This document shows positions 5,445 to 9,505 of a stretch of DNA of 9,505 nucleotides, in pieces; the stretch's first letter is position 1, and the number at the start of each line of letters is the position of its first letter. A program made the translations under genes and the position numbers. The stretch lies in contig CAYLYP010000106.1 of assembly GCA_964387795.1 (NCBI GenBank), positions 1-9,505 of the forward strand. Reading direction: 5' to 3'. A model generated the notes under the pieces. That model ran no database searches and was not told the origin of the DNA. It saw only the letters and a list, made by a program, of their open reading frames with translations. Source of the stretch: CAYLYP01 sp964387795 (GTDB taxonomy: Bacteria; Bacteroidota; Bacteroidia; Bacteroidales; UBA7960).

Positions 5445-7460
5445 ATGAATCGACAAGAAGCAGAAATTATTTTACAACGAACATTTAAACTGAATTGTTT
5501 TTATGATGAACAATGGACTACCATTGAAAAAATTTTAAAAGGAGAAAGAGTTCTTCTTATCGAAAAAACAGGTTTTGGTAAATCTCTTTGCTATCAGTTT
5601 CCAGCAATAATATATCAAGGTACAACTGTGATTTTTTCACCGTTAATTGCTTTGATGCGTGACCAGGTGAAGAAACTTAACTCTCTTGGTATTACTGCAA
5701 AATGTGTTAATAGTGAACAAACATCTGAAGAAAACTCTCAAATAATATCAGATGCAAAAGCCGGAAAAATTAAGATCCTTTATATAGCACCGGAAAGGCA
5801 AGAAAATTCAGAGTGGATTGAGGAAACACGTCAAATGAATTTATCAATGATAGTCGTTGATGAAGCTCACTGTATTTCAGTTTGGGGCCATGATTTCAGG
5901 CCTGCATTCAGGCGAATTATTAATCTTGTCAACTTACTTCCAAAAGGGCTTCCTGTTTTAGCAACAACAGCAACAGCAACAAAAAAGGTTGAAAGTGATA
6001 TTTTCCAACAAATGGGTAGTAACCTTACTATCATCAGAGGTAATTTATTGAGGGATAATTTTAAGTTATATGTCATTAAAGTTAATTCCGAAGATGAAAA
6101 ATTAATTTGGTTGGGACAAAATCTCGAAAAGCTTCCTGGTTCAGGAATTTTGTACACGGGCACTAGAGTTGATACCGAGATTTATTCTAAGTGGCTTGGA
6201 TTTTTGAAGATATCATCATCTGGATACAATGCAGGGCTTGACCCTGAATCAAGAATTGCTATTGAAAATGGGTTGATGAAAAATCAATGGAAATGCGTTA
6301 TTTCAACAAATGCCTTAGGCATGGGTATTGACAAACCTGATATACGCTTTATCATACATACTCAAATACCACAATCACCAATTCATTATTATCAGGAAAT
6401 TGGAAGAGCTGGAAGAGATAACCAACCATCTTACATTATACTTTTTTATAACCCGGAAGATAAAAAACTTCCCGAAGCATTTATTGAGGGTGGAAGACCT
6501 GCAATTTCAAAGTATGAAAAGGTAATTGCAGCAGTTAAAAGTGAAATGCTTGGTGAACGTGATTTAATGAAACGAACTAATTTAAAGCAAACCCAAATTA
6601 GGGTTATTAAAGCAGACCTTATAGAACAAAAAATCATACGTGAGGTAACTATAGGAAGGAGCAAAAAGTTTGAATATATAACCAACGCCCCTCCGTTAAA
6701 TACTAAAGCTTTTGAAGAACTGCGAGCAAGTAAAACCCTGGATTTGGAAAAAATGGTTGAATATGTTGAAACAACCCAATCACGTATGAAATATCTTTGT
6801 GATTACCTTGGTGATTCATCTTCATACGCTTTCACAAATTGTGATAATACAGGACTGAAAAAGTTAGCTGTTTCCATAAATGATGATTGGACAAAAAGAC
6901 TACAGGATTTTCGTGAAGATTACTTTCCGATTCTTGAAGTAGAAACAAAAGGAACTAATTTAATAAACGGAGTTGCAGCATCCTATTATGGGGTTTCAAA
7001 TGTGGGTAATGCTTTACATCGAAGCAAATATGAAAATGCTGGTGACTTCCCTGATTTCCTTCTGAAACTTATTCTCAAAGCATATCGGAAAAAATTTGGC
7101 CAAGAGAAATTTGATTTAATTCTCTATGTGCCACCTACCAAATCAGGTGAATTAGTGCAGAATTTCGCGGTGAAGGTATCGGAAGTATTAAAATTTCCAA
7201 TCTCACATAATTTAATTAAGCAAAGAGCAACAAGTGAACAGAAAGTATTTGAAAACGCTTATTTAAAGTCAGATAATGTCAAAGATGCGTTTATGATTAA
7301 TGATCCTGATGAAGTGAGAGGGAAAACCGTTTTATTAATTGATGACATTTTTGATAGTGGTGCAACTATTAAGGAAATTGGAAGATATTTGAGTAATTTT
7401 GGAGCCATAAAAATTGCACCTTTAGTAATCGCAAGAACAGTTGGAGGAGACTTAGTATGA
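5445..7460 (+). CDS. RecQ-type DNA helicase fused to C-terminal ComF-like phosphoribosyltransferase domain
   Basis: This 671-residue protein has an N-terminal RecQ superfamily-2 helicase with motifs in order: KTGFGKSLCYQ (41-51, Walker A, Lys46), SPLIALMRDQ (65-74), VVDEAHCISVWGHDFRP (137-153), ATTATAT (173-179), STNALGMGIDKPD (287-299) and YYQEIGRAGRD (315-325). A winged-helix-like stretch follows at about 355-410. The zinc-site region (about 444-470) keeps only two Cys (452, 466) of the usual four. The last 150 residues are a PRTase: LYVPPTKSG (560-568), a ComF-like R..T..Q...........NV..AF region (594-616) and the PRPP-binding loop VLLIDDIFDSGATI (629-642). I use ATG 5445 because a longer form from TTG 5418 would only add residues encoded by a palindrome. 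It overlaps dprA by ATGA. It probably acts on DNA and binds a ribose-phosphate substrate. A defence role is inferred. Confidence 0.88.
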   Translation: MNRQEAEIILQRTFKLNCFYDEQWTTIEKILKGERVLLIEKTGFGKSLCYQFPAIIYQGTTVIFSPLIALMRDQVKKLNSLGITAKCVNSEQTSEENSQIISDAKAGKIKILYIAPERQENSEWIEETRQMNLSMIVVDEAHCISVWGHDFRPAFRRIINLVNLLPKGLPVLATTATATKKVESDIFQQMGSNLTIIRGNLLRDNFKLYVIKVNSEDEKLIWLGQNLEKLPGSGILYTGTRVDTEIYSKWLGFLKISSSGYNAGLDPESRIAIENGLMKNQWKCVISTNALGMGIDKPDIRFIIHTQIPQSPIHYYQEIGRAGRDNQPSYIILFYNPEDKKLPEAFIEGGRPAISKYEKVIAAVKSEMLGERDLMKRTNLKQTQIRVIKADLIEQKIIREVTIGRSKKFEYITNAPPLNTKAFEELRASKTLDLEKMVEYVETTQSRMKYLCDYLGDSSSYAFTNCDNTGLKKLAVSINDDWTKRLQDFREDYFPILEVETKGTNLINGVAASYYGVSNVGNALHRSKYENAGDFPDFLLKLILKAYRKKFGQEKFDLILYVPPTKSGELVQNFAVKVSEVLKFPISHNLIKQRATSEQKVFENAYLKSDNVKDAFMINDPDEVRGKTVLLIDDIFDSGATIKEIGRYLSNFGAIKIAPLVIARTVGGDLV

Positions 7461-8596
7461 ATAAAGAAGCAGCATATTGGATAGCATTGGCACATTTGCC
7501 AAGGTGGGGTTATTTAAAAATAAACAACCTCATAATTAAGTTTTTTCATGAGTACAAACTCTCAATTGAGGATTTTTTTCAGTTACCAGAAAGTGATTGG
7601 GAAGTTCAATATGGCTTAGAAAATAAAGAAGTTGAAGATTTAAAAACAGCAAAATCAGAATTAGCCAATAATGCTTTTTTAGCTGAATCATTAAATAATG
7701 AAGGTTATGAATTGATTCCAATAACTTCACCAGAATATTCAAAAACCCTTAAAGAGAATCTTAAAGCGGCGCATGCTCCAGCTTTATTGTATGTTAAAGG
7801 CAATAAGAAAATCATGCAGGAAAAATCAATAGCCATTGTAGGCTCTCGAAACGCCTCCGATAAATCTTTGGAGTTTACTGATAATATTGCCAGGTTAGCA
7901 AGTAAAGAATACAAAGTAGTTGTAAGTGGCTTTGCCAAAGGTGTTGATAAGCAAGCGTTGGATTCTGCGATTAATTACAAAGGTCAAAGTATTATTGTAT
8001 TACCCCAAGGTATAATGACGTTTGGTTCAGGTTTTAAAAACTACTATAAGCAAATTGTTGATGGCGATGTTTTAGTATTAAGCACATTTTTTCCAAAAGC
8101 ACCGTGGAAGGCTGAATTAGCAATGGCAAGAAATCCTATAATATATGGACTTGCTTCCGAAATTTACGTTGCAGAATCTTCCGAAAAAGGTGGAACCTGG
8201 TCTGGAGTTGTAGATGGTTTAAGAAAAAACAGAAAAATATATGTTCGTAAAGCTGAACCTTCTGAAAAAACAGCCAATGATTTATTGATACAAAAAGGTG
8301 CTATTGCAGTTGACTTTGAAGGAAATCCTTTAATAGATTATAAACCATCATCAACTGAAGTAAACCAATCAGGTGTAATTGAACCAATCATAGATCACCA
8401 AAACAAAATTATTGATTTGCTCAAAACAGGTGAATATGCAGTTAAAGACATTATTAAGAAATTGCAACTTACCTGGTCAGAAAAGAAATTAAGGGAATAC
8501 TTAAAAAATAATAAAGATATTGAAACGATTAATCATAAACCCCTACGTTATACAATGAAAAATTCAACAATTAAGCAAAAAACCTTATTCGACTAA
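7457..8596 (+). CDS. dprA: Divergent DprA/Smf-family protein
   Basis: This 379-residue protein has the full DprA layout. There is an N-terminal helical SAM/HhH-like domain (about 1-75, starting AYWIALAHLPRWG). The Rossmann-like Smf/SLOG domain has IAIVGSRNAS (125-134), VVVSGFAKGVD (154-164), IIVLPQGI (179-186), ARNPIIYGLA (224-233) and YVAESSEKGGTWSG (237-250). A C-terminal winged helix covers about 310-365. Canonical DprA binds ssDNA and loads RecA in transformation. Here the family GIDxxAH motif reads GVDKQAL, with His replaced by Leu, and RNRIIAGL reads RNPIIYGLA, so this is a paralogue rather than the housekeeping copy. The start codon overlaps the upstream stop (ATGA at 7457-7460), with GGAGGA 8 bp before it, indicating translational coupling to the RecQ-PRTase. 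DprA-like ShosA is the antitoxin of PRTase toxin ShosT, and a similar role here is inferred. Confidence 0.85.
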   Translation: MNKEAAYWIALAHLPRWGYLKINNLIIKFFHEYKLSIEDFFQLPESDWEVQYGLENKEVEDLKTAKSELANNAFLAESLNNEGYELIPITSPEYSKTLKENLKAAHAPALLYVKGNKKIMQEKSIAIVGSRNASDKSLEFTDNIARLASKEYKVVVSGFAKGVDKQALDSAINYKGQSIIVLPQGIMTFGSGFKNYYKQIVDGDVLVLSTFFPKAPWKAELAMARNPIIYGLASEIYVAESSEKGGTWSGVVDGLRKNRKIYVRKAEPSEKTANDLLIQKGAIAVDFEGNPLIDYKPSSTEVNQSGVIEPIIDHQNKIIDLLKTGEYAVKDIIKKLQLTWSEKKLREYLKNNKDIETINHKPLRYTMKNSTIKQKTLFD

Positions 8597-9075
8597 TCCC
8601 TAATCAATTGTATGCTTATTGCCAAGCCCCACAAGACAACTTAACAATCAACGTATTGTCAAAGAGCTTCCGCTTCTCCAGCCAGAATAACCGCTTTACA
8701 GGACGATTTATGGATTGCCACGCTTAAAAAACAAAATAAATGAATGCTTCGATGATAGGTTGGTGAAGAAATTGAATTGTTTTTTTAGGATTTCTATTTT
8801 GTCTCTACTACCAAGCTTATAGAAAAATTTATATTTATAGCAATGTAAATGATTAGCGTTCAATTTTCATTAAGACCAATGTTTGTTCATTCATGGCCAG
8901 CTTCATAACAGGCTTCCATTTAAGGTGTTTCTTTATCCTATCCTCTCGTCCATCCTAAATTCTTATATCCTTGATTAATAAATTCGCCTTTTGTAATGCC
9001 GCATATTGGTTAAAAATTACATAAATCCGGTTCCTGGTTCAATACCATTTCCATTGCTTAGTCTTTTGCATATCC

Positions 9076-9151
9076 TGCCAGTTTTTTGCAAGCTTATTTT
9101 TTTGTCATTATCAAATAATGGCAAAAATAATCAACTGGCATGAGACTGGCA
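9076..9151. other. Nested stem-loop region
   Basis: TTATTTTTTTGTCATTAT (9094-9111) and ATAATGGCAAAAATAA (9115-9130) form a long hairpin with a CAA loop, one G-U pair and a two-base bulge. Outside it TGCCAGT (9076-9082) pairs with ACTGGCA (9134-9140). A second ACTGGCA at 9145-9151 could compete for the same partner. It may be an RNA structure or a small-element end, and no known RNA family is recognised. Confidence 0.4.
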
Positions 9152-9178
9152 AAAAAATGACATTTTTATGGATTTTAC

Positions 9179-9200
9179 CGAAAAAATAGGGTTTTTTTCG
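9179..9200. other. Hairpin just before terminator copy 2
   Basis: CGAAAAAA (9179-9186) pairs perfectly with TTTTTTCG (9193-9200) around a 6-nt loop. The stem is A/T-rich and therefore weak. It may be a back-up transcript end for either strand. Confidence 0.35.
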
Positions 9201-9216
9201 ACTTCAAAAAGACAAT

Positions 9217-9260
9217 AAAAAAGCCCGCTAATCTTGTGTTTTAGCGGGCTTTCCGTTGTT
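9217..9260 (-). terminator. Strong intrinsic terminator, copy 2 (tRNA-Gln side)
   Basis: Identical to 4542-4585 except one base (TTTT to TTTC in the right arm). Read on the minus strand it lies about 29 bp after the 3' end of tRNA-Gln, with a GC-rich stem followed by TTTTTTATTG, so it probably ends the tRNA transcript. The near-symmetrical stem could also stop transcription coming from the dprA side. Confidence 0.8.
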
Positions 9261-9288
9261 TTTCAGTGAGTTTGCTCGTGAGCTTTTG

Positions 9289-9359
9289 TTGTCCAACCAG
9301 GATTCGAACCTAGACTAACAGAACCAAAATCTGCTGTGCTGCCGTTACACCATTGGACA
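9289..9359 (-). tRNA. tRNA-Gln (anticodon UUG)
   Basis: The minus strand gives a 71-nt cloverleaf. The acceptor is TGTCCAA with TTGGACA, all seven pairs perfect. The D arm is GTGT...GCAC. The anticodon stem is GCAGA/TCTGT with loop TTTTGGT, giving anticodon TTG. The variable loop is short. The T arm is CTAGG-TTCGAAT-CCTGG. The discriminator is A at 9289. The next genomic bases begin CA, and a full CCA is not encoded. It is transcribed toward the dprA operon, that is, convergent with it. Confidence 0.93.
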
Positions 9360-9379
9360 ATGTCCCTGAATTCGGTTTG

Positions 9380-9387
9380 CAAAATTA
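9380..9387 (-). promoter_or_regulatory. Candidate -7 element of tRNA-Gln promoter (TAATTTTG)
   Basis: On the minus strand TAATTTTG matches TAnnTTTG exactly and ends 20 bp before the tRNA 5' end, a sensible position for a short leader. No TTTG/TTG -33 element is seen at the usual spacing. Confidence 0.5.
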
Positions 9388-9452
9388 GAATAAATTTTCA
9401 TTATCTGGTATTTTTTTGAAAAAAAATATTCAAAAAAAAAATTTCTTAAGTA

Positions 9453-9505
9453 GGGTCTGCTGAAAAAGTCTTTAAGGCATCAGATGTGAGGCGACAAGGC
9501 GAAAT
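9453..9505. mobile_element. Possible insertion-sequence end at right edge (partial)
   Basis: After a poly-A/T tract the sequence changes to GGGTCTGCTGAAAAAGTC (9453-9470) and then a GC-richer stretch ending GGCGACAAGGCGAAAT. A GGGTCTG(C/T)TGAAAAA start resembles terminal inverted repeats of several transposase families, as I remember them. No transposase is in the window and the other end cannot be seen, so this is a weak call. Confidence 0.3.

Larger units (their letters stand above)
8597..9216. other. 620-bp non-coding region after dprA
   Basis: No convincing gene on either strand. TTGTCAAAGA (8656-8665) repeats the 10 bp at 5401-5410 upstream of recQ. I see no intrinsic terminator directly after the dprA stop. 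Hairpins cluster from 9076 to 9200. On the minus strand at about 8890-9060, short protein-like stretches are broken by several stops and may be decayed coding DNA, but no family is recognisable. Confidence 0.55.

Noticed and set aside
8890..9060. Minus-strand protein-like stretch (for example ITKGEFINQGYKNLG)
   Set aside because: It is interrupted by several stop codons within a few dozen codons and has no recognised homologue, so a pseudogene cannot be supported.

Overview
The window looks like a draft-assembly contig from a member of the Bacteroidota. The reasons are: AT-rich DNA with long, very AT-rich intergenic regions; matches to the TAnnTTTG -7 promoter element of this phylum upstream of sanA and of the tRNA; a small PorT-like outer-membrane beta-barrel protein; and a cluster of CTTCGACAGGCTCAG-type repeats. 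The phylum call is an inference. No rRNA or marker protein is present to settle genus or family.

Layout. (1) 1-2020, minus strand: most of a large TPR-repeat protein, open across the left edge. (2) 2021-2560: divergent intergenic region with a 100-N scaffold gap at 2195-2294. The gap is flanked on both sides by the same exact 55-bp sequence, so the true sequence here is uncertain. (3) 2561-3220, plus: a SanA/YdcF-family (DUF218) membrane-anchored envelope protein. It is followed by a REP-like repeat cluster (3261-3397) and 400 bp of AT-rich DNA. (4) 3796-4449, plus: an outer-membrane beta-barrel protein with a signal peptide, ending at a strong hairpin terminator (4542-4585). (5) 4586-5444: a long non-coding leader rich in palindromes. 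(6) 5445-8596, plus: a two-gene operon. The first gene is a RecQ-type helicase fused to a C-terminal ComF-like phosphoribosyltransferase (PRTase) domain. The second, overlapping by ATGA, is a divergent DprA/Smf protein. (7) 8597-9216: non-coding DNA with several hairpins. (8) 9217-9260: a second, nearly identical copy of the terminator. (9) 9289-9359, minus: tRNA-Gln(UUG). (10) 9360-9505: the tRNA promoter region and a possible insertion-sequence end at the right edge.

The most interesting content is the recQ-PRTase/dprA pair. PRTase plus DprA-like proteins are the parts of the ShosTA toxin-antitoxin/anti-phage system, and helicase, ComFC and DprA are also the DNA-handling parts of natural competence. 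Here the helicase and PRTase are one polypeptide, translationally coupled to a DprA variant that has lost canonical family residues. The cassette lies between a pair of near-identical terminators and next to a tRNA gene, as expected of an accessory or defence locus. No integrase, transposase or other known defence gene is visible. The defence role is an inference from domain content and context.
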